The notes: generated by a model from the sequence alone, not told the origin. A stretch of 64,000 bases of DNA from Deinococcus koreensis (GCF_002901445.1 NZ_PPPD01000001.1:3044501-3108500); one strand, 5' to 3'. Shown: positions 1 through 15,319, counted from the stretch's first letter. Made by a program: numbers and translations.

Positions 1-3000
1 AACACGGGGTTGGGGGACGCTTCGGCGGGCACGGTCGTCACGCTGTAGGTGAAGGTGGTGGGCGGCGTGGTGCTCGTATTCCCGGCCGCGTCCGTGGCTT
101 TGAAGATGACCTCGTAGGCGCCCGCCTGCGAGGGCGAGAACACGGCGTTGTACGCGCTGCCCGTCTGCTTCCCAAGGGTCGTCGGGGCCTGTCCCTGCAA
201 TCCCACGAGCGCTTCCATGCTGGAGACGCCGGCGAGGCCGTCCGTCGCTGTGGCGCTGATCTTGATGGGCAGGGTGCCCACGGACTGAGCGTTGGTCGGG
301 CTGGTGACCGTGATCTCCGGCCCTGCAACGTCGTAGGTCACGGAGGTCTTGGCGCTGCTGGCGTTGCCGACCTTGTCGGTCGCCGTGGCCGTGATGGTGT
401 ACACACCGTCAGCAGAGGGAGTCCAGGGCGAGGTCACGGCCGCGCCGTTCACGCTGTACGTCACGGCCTGGAGTCCGGCACCCGTGTCGTTGGCGGCCGA
501 ATCGAGCACAAAGGGCTTCGACGACAGACTTCCACTGATGGGCGAGTTCCAGCCCAGGGCCGGCGCGGTCTTGTCGACGAACGTATCCAGCTTGCTGCTG
601 TCGAACACGGCTCCGGCCTTGTCGAACCAGCGGATGCTGACCTGGTGGAGCCCCTCGCTCAAGGTGCTGAAGTCGACCGTGAAGCTGGAGGGGGCAGCGT
701 TGCTCGCCGCGCTGGGGGTGCCCTGCGGCGTGCCGTCCACGATCAGCTGGGCGCCCGTGATCCCCCCGGTGCTGGTGGCGCTGCCGCTGACGCTACCCAG
801 GCCCTGCACGAACGTGGGGTTGCTGCCGCTGGTGGTGCCGGCCACCGTGGGTGCCGTGGGCGTAATGACGCTGCTGCTGGTCAGATTGACATTCAGGGCG
901 ACGGAGTAGGGCGTGCTCGGGTTGTTCGCCTTGTCGTAAGCAATGGCGGTCACGGTCTGGGCACCGTTCGGAGCCACCCAGGAAAGGGTGCCCTGCGCGC
1001 CCGAAACGGTACCGATATTGCTGCCTCCAGCGCTCAGTTCGATACGGTCGACGCCCTGATTGTCGGTCGCGCTGACCGCGATGCTCACCGGATTGCTGGT
1101 GACCGTGGCGTTGGTGGCCGGGCTGGTGATCTGCACCAGGGGGGCCTGACCGTCATACGTGACCGTGCTGCTGGCGGTGCCGATATTGCCGGCTCCATCG
1201 GTGGCCCGAACCGTAAAGGTGTGAGGGCCGTCGGTGGCTGGAATGGTGGGGGCGGTGGCGCTGAAGCTCCCTCCGTCCATGCTGTAGCTCAGGTTCACGG
1301 TATCGCCGGGGGTCGGGTCGCTGCCGGTGGCCTTGACCGTCAGCGGGCTGGTGGTGCCCAGGAGAGCGCCGTTGGCCGGAGACGTGACGGTCACGCTGGG
1401 CGCGGCGTTGTTCACGCTGAGATCGGCATTCCTGCTGCCCGTGCGGCCCACGTTGTCGGTCGCCACGGCGCGCAGGGTGCGGACGCCGTCGGTCAGCTTG
1501 GTGGTGTCCACGCTGAAGGTGTACGCCCCACCCGCCGGCGCGGTCTGCACGCCCAGGCTGGTGCTGCCGTCGAACAGTTCGACCTTGGCGAGACCACTGC
1601 TGGGGCTGGGATCGCTGGCGGTCACATTCACCGACACCACGCCGCGCTGCATCCCGCCCGGCACGGTCAGGGCGTCGACCGTCGGGGAGGCGCTGTCGGT
1701 GCTGCTCAGGCGCACCACGATGCCACTCACCGTGCTCACCGTGCGGCGGCCGGTCTTGTCGATGGCCGTGGCGCGCAAGGTGTAGGTGCCGTTCATGGGC
1801 GCCCACACGACGTCTCCGGTGGCCTGGCTGATGACGCCCACGGACGCGTAGGCGGTCGCGTCGGTCTTGGCCTCCAGCAGGATGCTGGCCACGCCGCTCA
1901 CGGCGTCGGTGGCGGTCAGGCTGACCTTGATGGGGTTCTGGGTGAACTCCTGCCCCTGTTGCGGCGCCGTGATCTGGACGGTCGGGTCACTGTTGTCGAT
2001 GGTGACCGTCCGGGTCGTGCTGAAAGTCTTCCCCGCGTCCACGATGCTGGCGGTGATGGTCTGCAGGCTGCCGTCGACGCAGTTGGTGGAGGCTGTCCAG
2101 GTGCTGGCGTTCACGCTGCCGCAGGTGACGGTGTACTTCACGCTGCTGGAAAGGTCCTGATCGTTACGCGTGGCCGTGACCCGCAGCGGGACGTCTGCAC
2201 CGCCGCTGATGAAGGTACCCGCCGGGCTGAGCCAGGTGAAGGCGGGCGGGGTGACCGTGCCTGGGCCTGTGCCCCCGTCCGTGGCCGAGCCCATGAAGTT
2301 GATCGAGAAGGTGCCCGAGGTGGTATAGCCCACCGAGTCCGTGGCCCGCGCCGAGAAGGTCACGACGCCGGCGACGCGCGCCTTGTTGTCGGAGGTTTTG
2401 CTCAGGTCGACGTTCAGGACGCCGTTCGTGCTGCTGCCCAGGCTCCGGGTTCCCTCGAACACGCTGATGGTCACGGGCCCCTGGGTGGAGTCCTTGTCGC
2501 CCCGCAGGTCGCTGGCGACCACGCTCAGATTGGCGGCGTCCGTCACGGACAGGGTCTGGCTGCTGCCGGCGGTGATGGCGGCGCCATTGAGCAGCAGACC
2601 GTCCAGGGTCGGGGCGGCGGCGTCGACCAGGAACGGAGCGTCCACGGTCGAGCTGACGCCTGCGTTGTCGGTCACCGTCACGCTGACCTTGTGGGCCCCG
2701 CCGCTCAGGGTCGGCAGCGTCAGGCTGATGCTGCCAGAGGGCACGAGGTTGGCCGGGGCGCCCCCGTCAATGGCGTAGGTGACCTTGGTCACGCTACCGT
2801 CGGCGTCGGCGGTACGGACGTTCAGCGTGCTGCCGCTGGCCACGTAGGTGCCGGGGAGCATCTGTTTGTTGTCCGACCCGTAGACCATAGCCTCCGGCGG
2901 CTTGTTGGCGCCCGTTGCTGGGGGGGTGTTGCCACCGCAGGCCGTCAGGGTCGCGGTCAGGAGCCAGAGAATCTGAGATCTGAACTTGGGGCTGGACTTC

Positions 3001-3002
3001 AT
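1..3002 (-). CDS. Ig-like-repeat lipoprotein (3' end outside window)
   Basis: The frame is open from the ATG to the left window edge, so only the N-terminal ~1000 residues are seen. It begins with a lipoprotein signal peptide: a basic N-terminus, a hydrophobic stretch ILWLLTATLTA and the lipobox LTAC followed by GGN. The mature protein should therefore be lipid-anchored at the cell surface. What follows is a chain of roughly 90-residue beta-rich Ig-like (bacterial Ig/cadherin-like) modules, recognisable from repeats of 'V.SPA/T..' openings and 'A.D.AGN' or 'A.DKVGN' closings (e.g. ATDGAGN, ATDKVGN, ATDAAGN). Such proteins are usually structural or adhesive surface proteins; the ligand cannot be predicted. 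It is the last gene visible in the operon, and its ATG overlaps the preceding stop as ATGA. Function by family only. Confidence 0.85.
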   Translation of the reverse strand, partial: MKSSPKFRSQILWLLTATLTACGGNTPPATGANKPPEAMVYGSDNKQMLPGTYVASGSTLNVRTADADGSVTKVTYAIDGGAPANLVPSGSISLTLPTLSGGAHKVSVTVTDNAGVSSTVDAPFLVDAAAPTLDGLLLNGAAITAGSSQTLSVTDAANLSVVASDLRGDKDSTQGPVTISVFEGTRSLGSSTNGVLNVDLSKTSDNKARVAGVVTFSARATDSVGYTTSGTFSINFMGSATDGGTGPGTVTPPAFTWLSPAGTFISGGADVPLRVTATRNDQDLSSSVKYTVTCGSVNASTWTASTNCVDGSLQTITASIVDAGKTFSTTRTVTIDNSDPTVQITAPQQGQEFTQNPIKVSLTATDAVSGVASILLEAKTDATAYASVGVISQATGDVVWAPMNGTYTLRATAIDKTGRRTVSTVSGIVVRLSSTDSASPTVDALTVPGGMQRGVVSVNVTASDPSPSSGLAKVELFDGSTSLGVQTAPAGGAYTFSVDTTKLTDGVRTLRAVATDNVGRTGSRNADLSVNNAAPSVTVTSPANGALLGTTSPLTVKATGSDPTPGDTVNLSYSMDGGSFSATAPTIPATDGPHTFTVRATDGAGNIGTASSTVTYDGQAPLVQITSPATNATVTSNPVSIAVSATDNQGVDRIELSAGGSNIGTVSGAQGTLSWVAPNGAQTVTAIAYDKANNPSTPYSVALNVNLTSSSVITPTAPTVAGTTSGSNPTFVQGLGSVSGSATSTGGITGAQLIVDGTPQGTPSAASNAAPSSFTVDFSTLSEGLHQVSIRWFDKAGAVFDSSKLDTFVDKTAPALGWNSPISGSLSSKPFVLDSAANDTGAGLQAVTYSVNGAAVTSPWTPSADGVYTITATATDKVGNASSAKTSVTYDVAGPEITVTSPTNAQSVGTLPIKISATATDGLAGVSSMEALVGLQGQAPTTLGKQTGSAYNAVFSPSQAGAYEVIFKATDAAGNTSTTPPTTFTYSVTTVPAEASPNPV

Positions 3003-3658
3003 TCTTCGCTCCGGGTGTCGCTGATTCGGTAGACAGGAATGGGGGCGCGTTTGACCTGAATGGTCTGGTTCCGCTGCAGGTCATCCACGAGGTGGAAGGT
3101 CACGTTCATGCTGAGATTGGCCGGGCAGGGGCCCGCGATGCAGTCCCCCGTGGCCACCTCGCCGATCCGGGGAGTCAGGAGCTGGACAGCGCTGGCATTG
3201 TTGGCGCCAGGGAAGATCTGCTGGCGGGAATACTGGATACGCTGGGCGAACACGCACGACTCCGGGTCGGCCGAAGCGTTCGGCACTCCCTTCTCGTCCG
3301 CGCAGGCGAAGCCCTGCAGCAGGCGGGCGCCGATGCTCTGGGTGTACTGACCGCTGACGTCGCCGTAGCGGTTGCCGCTTTCGTCCAGAATGGTGACGTC
3401 GGCACTCACCAGCCGCGCCCCGACGCTGCCGGCCGCGGTCGCGAAGCTCAGATTGGGCTGCACCAGCTGAAACACGGAGTCAATGGACTTCAGTTCTCCG
3501 GTCGTTTTCGAATAGATGCGCTTGATCGTCACATCGATGCGCGCGCCCGAAATGATCCCCTGACTGGTGAACGCCAGGGGACTTGGAGTGCCGTTACACG
3601 CGCTTAATACCAATAACGTAGGAGGAAGTGAGAGCTGCAGCAGACGTCTTATCTTCAT
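2999..3658 (-). CDS. Small lipoprotein of unknown function
   Basis: A 219-residue protein beginning MKIRRLLQLSLPPTLLVLSAC, a clear type II signal peptide with lipobox LSAC and the modified cysteine followed by N, so it is probably membrane-anchored outside the cytoplasm. The mature part looks like a compact beta domain (IDVTIKRIYSKTTGELKS..., MNVTFHLVDDLQRNQTIQV) and contains several cysteines (FACADEKG, DPESCVFAQ, GDCIAGPCPA) that could form disulfides. I do not recognise the family. Its start overlaps the rex stop (ATGA), and its own stop overlaps the start of the Ig-repeat lipoprotein in the same way. Co-translation with that surface protein suggests a partner or assembly factor, which is inference. 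Confidence 0.8.
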   Translation of the reverse strand: MKIRRLLQLSLPPTLLVLSACNGTPSPLAFTSQGIISGARIDVTIKRIYSKTTGELKSIDSVFQLVQPNLSFATAAGSVGARLVSADVTILDESGNRYGDVSGQYTQSIGARLLQGFACADEKGVPNASADPESCVFAQRIQYSRQQIFPGANNASAVQLLTPRIGEVATGDCIAGPCPANLSMNVTFHLVDDLQRNQTIQVKRAPIPVYRISDTRSEE

Positions 3659-4353
3659 TCAGTGTCCTCCGTCATGGGGGCGTCTTTCAGGTGAGGGTTC
3701 AGGATGTAGAAGGCGAGGCGCTTCATTCCAGCGAGAAAATCGACGTTCTCGATGATTACACCACGCCATTCATCACTAATTTCTTGCTGAACCGTGGCCT
3801 CGACGGGAGGCTGAATGACCACCGGAGCAAAATTAAGGATGCCCCGGACACCTGCGTCCACCAGCATCTGTGCGGCGTCCTGGGCACGGTCCGGAGGCAC
3901 GGCCAGAAAGCCCATGTCCACCCGGTTGTGGCTGGTGAAGGCTCGGAGGTCGTCCATGTGCTGCACGGTCAGGTTGCGAACCTGGCGCCCCACGATGGCC
4001 GGACTCACATCGAACAGCCCGACGTACTGGAACTGGTAGTCGCTGGCGCCGGGGTAGTTGGCGATGGCCTGACCCAGCCGGCCCATGCCCACGATCACCA
4101 CGTTCCAGGTCTGGTTGAGTCCCAGCACCCGCACCAGCTCGCGCTTCAGGATGGGAACCGTATAGCCCATGCCCCGCGTGCCGAACCGGCCGAAATAGGC
4201 CAGATCCTTGCGTACCTGAAACGCGCTGACGCCCGCCCGCTCGGCGAGGTCGCTGGAGCTGGTGCGGCTGATGTCCTGGGCTTCGAGCTGTTCGAGGATA
4301 CGCAGGTAGGTGACGAGGCGGCTGATCGCGGCGGTGGGAATCTCCGCCATCAC
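3655..4353 (-). CDS. rex: Redox-sensing transcriptional repressor Rex
   Basis: Rex senses the NADH/NAD+ ratio: it binds operators when NAD+ is high and leaves when NADH rises, usually controlling respiration and fermentation genes. The 232-residue length is typical. Residues 1-75 form the winged-helix DNA-binding domain (SSDLAERAGVSAFQVRKDLAYFGRFGTRGMGY, the Rex family hallmark), followed by a Rossmann fold with GMGRLG at 89-94. The start is either GTG at 4353 or the next codon, ATG at 4350; both overlap the upstream stop. Unusually it sits inside an operon of envelope proteins, with ATGA coupling to the lipoprotein gene downstream. No obvious palindromic Rex operator was identified in front of the operon by eye. 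Confidence 0.95.
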   Translation of the reverse strand: MMAEIPTAAISRLVTYLRILEQLEAQDISRTSSSDLAERAGVSAFQVRKDLAYFGRFGTRGMGYTVPILKRELVRVLGLNQTWNVVIVGMGRLGQAIANYPGASDYQFQYVGLFDVSPAIVGRQVRNLTVQHMDDLRAFTSHNRVDMGFLAVPPDRAQDAAQMLVDAGVRGILNFAPVVIQPPVEATVQQEISDEWRGVIIENVDFLAGMKRLAFYILNPHLKDAPMTEDTE

Positions 4354-5405
4354 TGCACCCGGAAGTGATCCAGGCCGTTGCTGCTCAGGCGCTGCTCGGT
4401 GCGGGTCAGGGCGTCGCCGGTGAAGGGGCCGACCAGCACGCTGACCTTGCGGCCCTCCGGAGCATTCACGGTGGGGGAGTAGCCGAGGTCACGGAGCTGC
4501 CCCACCAGGCGCTGGGCGCTCTCGACGCGGTCGAAGGCGCCGACCTGCAGGTAGGTGGGGCCACTGGGGGCAGACGAGGTGGAGCCCGTGCTGGACGAGG
4601 CCGCACCGGACGTGGTGCCACTGCTCAGGCTGCGGTTGCGGGGCGGGTAGAGCAGGGCGCCGGGATAGGCGCGCTGGATGTCGGCCAGGGCCTGCCGCGC
4701 GCTGGCCTCGTCGGCAAAGGGGCCGACCTGCGCGACCACCTGGCTGCCCAGGTCGATCGGGTAGACGGTGTAGCCCAGGCCGCTGACGCCGGCGGTGCGG
4801 GCGCGCGCCGTCTGCTCGCTGGTGAAGGTGCCCAGGGTGATGCGGTAGTCGCTCCGCAGGGGCGTGCGCCGCTCGCTGGTGGCGACGGCCCCACCGCTGC
4901 GGGGAGGGGCGGTGGTGGCCGCGTTCTCGTCGGGCGCGGCGGGCTGGGCGCTGGTCTCTGGAGCGGTGCCCGGCTCCTGGGTGGGGGTCGCCGTGTCGGG
5001 CGTGGAGCTGCTCTGGGTCGGGCTGCTCTGGGGCGCCTGGGTGATCTCGGGCGCCGCGGCGATGGTGGGGGGCTCAGCCGCATCGGGGGCCGCTGAGCCA
5101 TCGGTGGTGGGAGCAGTCTCGGCAGGAGTCGTCTCCGTCGCCGCGTCCGGAGTGGGGGTGCCCGTGACGTCGGGAGCAGGGGTGACGGCGGTGGCAGGTG
5201 GGGCGGTCTCAGCCGTGGATGTGCCGGGCGCCGCCGGAATGGTGGCGGGAGTGTTGCCGGGCTCGGTCGGGGCCGCGCTGGTGGTCGCCACCGGACGGCC
5301 CTCGGGCCTGAACAGCAGGAGCCCGAAGCCGACGAGCAGCAGCGCCACCAGCAGGCCGATCAGCAGATCGGGCCAGCGGCGTGCGGAACTGGCGGGGCGG
5401 CTCAT
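4350..5405 (-). CDS. SPOR-domain membrane protein
   Basis: A 351-residue bitopic protein. One N-terminal membrane helix (LLIGLLVALLLVGFGLLLF, residues ~14-32) is followed by a long low-complexity Pro/Ala/Thr linker (~40-180) and two SPOR domains, at ~187-258 (SDYRITLGTF...QVGPFADEASARQAL) and ~282-351 (YLQVGAFDRVESAQRLVGQLRDLGY...VLVGPF). SPOR domains bind denuded peptidoglycan glycan strands, typically at the division septum, so the protein probably spans from membrane to cell wall. The linker length suits crossing a thick wall. The ATG overlaps the TPR gene stop, and its own stop overlaps rex. Two SPOR repeats in one protein are less usual than one. Confidence 0.9.
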   Translation of the reverse strand: MSRPASSARRWPDLLIGLLVALLLVGFGLLLFRPEGRPVATTSAAPTEPGNTPATIPAAPGTSTAETAPPATAVTPAPDVTGTPTPDAATETTPAETAPTTDGSAAPDAAEPPTIAAAPEITQAPQSSPTQSSSTPDTATPTQEPGTAPETSAQPAAPDENAATTAPPRSGGAVATSERRTPLRSDYRITLGTFTSEQTARARTAGVSGLGYTVYPIDLGSQVVAQVGPFADEASARQALADIQRAYPGALLYPPRNRSLSSGTTSGAASSSTGSTSSAPSGPTYLQVGAFDRVESAQRLVGQLRDLGYSPTVNAPEGRKVSVLVGPFTGDALTRTEQRLSSNGLDHFRVQ

Positions 5406-7021
5406 TTCATGGCTCCTTTGGCCTTGGCGCTGCCCAGGGTGGCGGCCGTCTTCAGCGAGACCTTCGCGTCGCCCTCACGGAGTTGTGCGCGCTGGGCGAG
5501 TCCGAGCATGAACCAGGCCTCGGCATTCCTGGGGGCGTCGGTGACCAGCCCCCGCAGCACGGCCTCGGCCTCGGCGTAGCGGGCACTGGCCAGCAGGGCA
5601 GAGGCCAGGTTCATGCGGGTGGTGGGCGCCGGGTTGAGCTTCACGCTTTCGGCCAGCGCACTGGCGGCGCCGCCGTAGTCCTTGCGGGCGTAGGCGCTGA
5701 GGCCCAGCCACAGGGCGGTGTCGGCGCTGGGGCTGCGGGCCTGGCTGGCCTTCAGGGCCGCGACGGCCTGGGCGTAGTTCTGCTGCCGGTAGGCCGCGAC
5801 GCCCTGGATGAACTGGGCGCGCGCCTGGGTGGCCCCATCGGGCTGGAGCTTGAGCACCAGCGCGGCGTCCAGGGCCGCCTCGTCCGTCTGGTTCAGCGTG
5901 AGCCTCACGCCGGCCAGCCCGACCCTGTACGCGGCACTCTTAGGCGACAGCTTGACCGCGTTCTGGTAGGCGCCGAGGGCTCCCGGACGGTCGTTGCGGA
6001 GCACCCGGAGTTCACCCAGTCGGGCAAACGCTGCGGCGTTCCGGCCGTCCTCGCGGGTGGCGTTCTGGGCCGAGAGCACGGCGCCGTAGCTGTCGCCACC
6101 GGCTGCCAGAATGGTGGCCTTGCGCAGCAGCAGTTCGGAACGGTCGGCGCCAGTCTTCACGCGTGCCAGAGCGGCGTTCACTTCCCGCAGGGCGCGCTCG
6201 GGCAGACCCTGGGCCACGTAGATGTCGGCGAGCAGCAGGGCGCCGTCCAGCCGGGCGGGATCGCTCCTCAGCAGGGCGTACACACCGGGCAGCGCCGCCG
6301 CGCCCTGGCCGGCCAGGGTGCGGGCCTGGGCCAGCCGGTACTGGGCGTCCAGATCCTTGGGGTCGAGCGCGGTGATCTGCGCCAGGGTCGCGCCCAGCGC
6401 CGTAAAGTCGGCCTTGCGGGTCTGCTCGGCGGCCAGCGCCTCGAGCACCTGCCGCTGGGCAGCGGGCGGGGCCTTCCCGGCCATCAGCGTCTGCGCCTGG
6501 GTGTAGAGCTTCAGGGCCTCGTCGTGGTTGCCGGCGCGCGTGGCGATGACCCCCAGGTTGTAGGGGCCCTCGTAGCGGTCGGGGGCCAGGGCCACGAACT
6601 GACCCAGCTCGAAGGCCGCGCCCTTGTCGTCCTTCTGGGCCAGCAGGGCCAGGGCCAGCCCGAAATGCGGCTCGGGGTTGGTGTAGTTGGCCGCGACCAG
6701 CAGTTCGAATTCCCGGCGGGCCTTGGCGTAGTTGCCGGCCCGGAAGGCGCCCTGAGCCCCCTGCAACTGTGCCTGCTGCCCCGCCGTGAGGGGCGTGACC
6801 GGGATGGCCGGCGCCGTGGGAGCCGCGCCCGCGGCCGAGGGGTCGGCCGGTGTGGCGGCGGGCGTGGGCAGGGTCGGCACCTTGAGGGGAGAGCTGCCCG
6901 TCGATTGCAGGGTGTTCTGGATACTGGTGGTCGTGGCGACCTCCACCAGAGTCTGGCCGGAGGCAGAGGTGGCGAGGCCCAGCATCAGGCCGATCAATAC
7001 GGAGCGAGTATGTTGCGTCAC
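5402..7021 (-). CDS. Secreted TPR-repeat protein
   Basis: I start this at the GTG (VTQHTRSVLIG...) because AGGAGG lies 7 nt upstream; the in-frame ATG 42 nt further up has no ribosome site. The product (~539 residues) has an N-terminal signal peptide ending near SASGQ, an Ala/Pro/Thr-rich spacer to ~90, then at least ten tetratricopeptide repeats. Examples include AQLQGAQGAFRAGNYAKARREFELLVAANYTNPEPHFGLALA and later RNAEAWFMLGLAQRAQLREGDAKVSL. TPR arrays are protein-interaction scaffolds; outside the cytoplasm they often serve envelope assembly. It heads the five-gene operon with SPOR, Rex and two lipoproteins. No enzymatic motif is visible. Confidence 0.85.
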   Translation of the reverse strand: MTQHTRSVLIGLMLGLATSASGQTLVEVATTTSIQNTLQSTGSSPLKVPTLPTPAATPADPSAAGAAPTAPAIPVTPLTAGQQAQLQGAQGAFRAGNYAKARREFELLVAANYTNPEPHFGLALALLAQKDDKGAAFELGQFVALAPDRYEGPYNLGVIATRAGNHDEALKLYTQAQTLMAGKAPPAAQRQVLEALAAEQTRKADFTALGATLAQITALDPKDLDAQYRLAQARTLAGQGAAALPGVYALLRSDPARLDGALLLADIYVAQGLPERALREVNAALARVKTGADRSELLLRKATILAAGGDSYGAVLSAQNATREDGRNAAAFARLGELRVLRNDRPGALGAYQNAVKLSPKSAAYRVGLAGVRLTLNQTDEAALDAALVLKLQPDGATQARAQFIQGVAAYRQQNYAQAVAALKASQARSPSADTALWLGLSAYARKDYGGAASALAESVKLNPAPTTRMNLASALLASARYAEAEAVLRGLVTDAPRNAEAWFMLGLAQRAQLREGDAKVSLKTAATLGSAKAKGAMK

Positions 7022-7139
7022 CTGAAAGCCTCCTGGGGTGCGGAAACGCGTATAGCGTAGCATTGCCCTCTTTCTGAACCCTTACTCATTTGTCACGGGA
7101 ACCGATCTGGCGCGGCTTTTTCAGCTGGGTGCGGCTCGC

Positions 7140-8171
<1,032 letters not shown>

Positions 8172-8177
8172 ACGCGC

Positions 8178-8183
8178 AGTCTA
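8178..8183 (-). promoter_or_regulatory. -10 element, leaderless promoter of rlmN
   Basis: TAGACT with 6 nt before the ATG; transcription would begin at or next to the start codon. Confidence 0.6.
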
Positions 8184-9026
8184 AAGGTCGCCGCCCCCCG
8201 GTTCCGTGACCGGGAGCTGCGCGCCGGACGGCTGGGGCTGCGCCGATCCGCCGACCCAGACCTCGACCCCTCCTGGCAGCGTGGCGAACTGTACGCTCAG
8301 GCGGGCGGGCTGGCCGGGCATCCGCTGGGCGGCGCGCAGCAGGTTGGTGTCGGCGGGCAGGCGACCCAGGTGGCCGAGTACGCCGATCAGGCAGGCGCCC
8401 ATGTTGGAACTGGCGGCGTCCTCCACAAAGCCCTTGAGCGGCCCGAAGGCCCGGAAGCTGACGTCCTCCCGCGCGGGGCCGCCCATGCAGAACACGACCA
8501 GCCCGGTGGTGCCCGTGGCGCGGCTCACCGCCGAGATAGCGTCTGCATCTGCCGAAAAGGTCTCCAGCGCGGTCAGGTCAGCGACCTCGACCACCAGATT
8601 GGGCCGCTGGGTCTGGGCCGACCAAATCCGCGCCGCGCTCAGCCCGAGAGGGGAGAGGTCGCCCTCCACCTCCTGTACCCGCACCTCGCCCTGGCGCAGC
8701 AGCCATTCGCCGCCGCAGAGCTGGGCCGGCAGGGTCTCGCCGCCCATCGTCACGTCCACCACGTCGAACAGGGGGCTTCGGGCGTGCAGGAAGGTCAGGG
8801 CCGCCAGCGCCGCAGAGTCGGACGAGCCCTTTTCCTTCTCCAGAGTGAAGACACGCAGATGAACGGCTGTGGTGTCGGCCTGCTCTATGAACACGCTGAG
8901 GGGTGCGCCCGCCGTAAGCGCACGGGCCTGGAGGTCGCCGGAAGCGCCTCGGAAGAGGGCGACGAGCTTGCCGCTGGCACCGGGCGAGGGTGCGAGGACA
9001 CGGTAGAGGACGGGCTCGGCGGACAT
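8181..9026 (-). CDS. PhzF-like fold protein lacking the catalytic residue
   Basis: 281 residues with the two-lobed layout of the PhzF/diaminopimelate-epimerase-like family. The second lobe keeps the signature FRAFGPLKGFVEDAASSNMGACLIG, equivalent to the usual 'F.P..G..EDPATGSA...L'. The first lobe, where PhzF enzymes have a catalytic Glu in an S-E-T-x-F motif and then CGHAT, reads APLSVFIEQ and KGSSDSAALAAL instead. Both the Glu and the GHAT motif are therefore gone, suggesting a pseudoenzyme or a very different reaction. It lies 4 nt downstream of the CdiI-like gene, in an apparent operon with homocitrate synthase. Family placement is moderately secure; no substrate can be named. Confidence 0.7.
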   Translation of the reverse strand: MSAEPVLYRVLAPSPGASGKLVALFRGASGDLQARALTAGAPLSVFIEQADTTAVHLRVFTLEKEKGSSDSAALAALTFLHARSPLFDVVDVTMGGETLPAQLCGGEWLLRQGEVRVQEVEGDLSPLGLSAARIWSAQTQRPNLVVEVADLTALETFSADADAISAVSRATGTTGLVVFCMGGPAREDVSFRAFGPLKGFVEDAASSNMGACLIGVLGHLGRLPADTNLLRAAQRMPGQPARLSVQFATLPGGVEVWVGGSAQPQPSGAQLPVTEPGGGDL

Positions 9027-9030
9027 CGGC

Positions 9031-12101
<3,071 letters not shown>

Positions 12102-12140
12102 CTATTCACCTGATCTGTCTAAGCCCACGAATAATGGCAA

Positions 12141-12172
12141 TTGAAAAGCCCGCCCCGAAGGTGGGGCGGGCT
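12141..12172 (-). terminator. Rho-independent terminator of secDF
   Basis: A perfect 10-bp GC stem (12147-12156 with 12163-12172, 6-nt loop) is followed on the minus strand by TTTTC. Confidence 0.9.
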
Positions 12173-12187
12173 CGGATCAGGGGAGGC

Positions 12188-14503
<2,316 letters not shown>

Positions 14504-14568
14504 GTTGAACGTCTCCTGAAGTGGGAATGACAGGCGGATGGGTCAGATCGGTCTCTGGAGACCCTCCG

Positions 14569-14922
14569 CTAGCCACCGTCGGTCTGGTGTCGGCCCAGCA
14601 CTGCCAGGTCGAGGGGCCGCACGGGATTGACCCAGAACCAGCCCGGCAGGAGAGTCGCCAGCGGAGGCCGGGTCAGCCGGAAGGGTTCGGGGGCCGGCGG
14701 CGCCTGCAGCGGTGTGGCCGGCGCCGGTTGAGGCGCGGCGCGCAGTTCCGGCAGGGCCGGGGCCACGTTGCTGGCGCTCAGGCGTGAACTTCCCTCCGGC
14801 GTGGGTGTGGGCGTACCCAGCACCACGGCCAGCACCGACAGCAGGGTCAGCAGGCCCGGCCACGCGGCCAGGCGCGCCTGCCACAGCGGGGAGACCAGAG
14901 GGATGTGGCCGGGGCGTCTCAA
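14569..14922 (-). CDS. Small membrane protein upstream of secDF (hypothetical)
   Basis: About 117 residues from a TTG start. It has one predicted membrane segment (AAWPGLLTLLSVLAVVLGT) followed by a Pro/Ala-rich tail containing a second hydrophobic patch (ATLLPGWFWVNPVRPLDLAVLG). I do not know the family. It is kept because it is preceded by a good extended -10, has biased codon use like its neighbours, and lies 65 nt in front of secDF in the same direction. The start codon is uncertain. Confidence 0.5.
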   Translation of the reverse strand: MRRPGHIPLVSPLWQARLAAWPGLLTLLSVLAVVLGTPTPTPEGSSRLSASNVAPALPELRAAPQPAPATPLQAPPAPEPFRLTRPPLATLLPGWFWVNPVRPLDLAVLGRHQTDGG

Positions 14923-14930
14923 AGCGCCAC

Positions 14931-14939
14931 AGCATACCA
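14931..14939 (-). promoter_or_regulatory. Extended -10 promoter for the small membrane protein/secDF
   Basis: TGGTATGCT, a TGnTAnnnT extended -10, lies 8 nt before the TTG start and is the likely origin of the secDF transcript. No good -35 is seen. Confidence 0.5.
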
Positions 14940-15319
14940 GACCTTCATGTTGGCCTTCTGACCGGGGGGAGGTGGCGAAGGTGACCGCATAGTCGACGGC
15001 ACTGCATAGTCAGCGACGTGGTGACGAGGCTCACGCTGCGGGCAACCCCTCCGCTCCGCAGTTCTGCGAGTCCCCTGAGAAGGGGGACAGGGAAAAGCCC
15101 AGCTGGCACGTCATTCTCGACTCCATTTCGAGGGATTCATCCGGCGGAAGCGCGGCGGCGACACTTGGGACGTTCCATCAACCTCCCGAATGAGCAGTGG
15201 CCAGCCACCCCACACCCTCCAGAACCACCTCCAGCCCGTTAGCCCCCCCTTAACCGCGCTCTGACACGCTTCAGCTGTGGAACGAATGGAACCCCCATCC
15301 GCCACGAGGAGAGTGCCCG
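14940..15319. other. Divergent intergenic region with a dispersed-repeat copy
   Basis: The region separates the secDF unit from the rightward secreted-protein gene. Bases ~15030-15105 carry a diverged copy of the intergenic repeat also seen near 20.2 kb and 59.4 kb (shared core: CTCCGCAG-type arm, TGCGAGTC, GAGAAGG and AGGGAAAAGCCC blocks). A short tandem GCATAGTC repeat occurs at 14987-15011. The last 60 bases lead to the ribosome site AGGAGAG of the next gene. Confidence 0.5.

Noticed and set aside
645..3032. Long plus-strand open frame (795 codons)
   Set aside because: Antisense shadow of the Ig-repeat lipoprotein; Gly/Arg/His-rich product without domains, caused by high GC.
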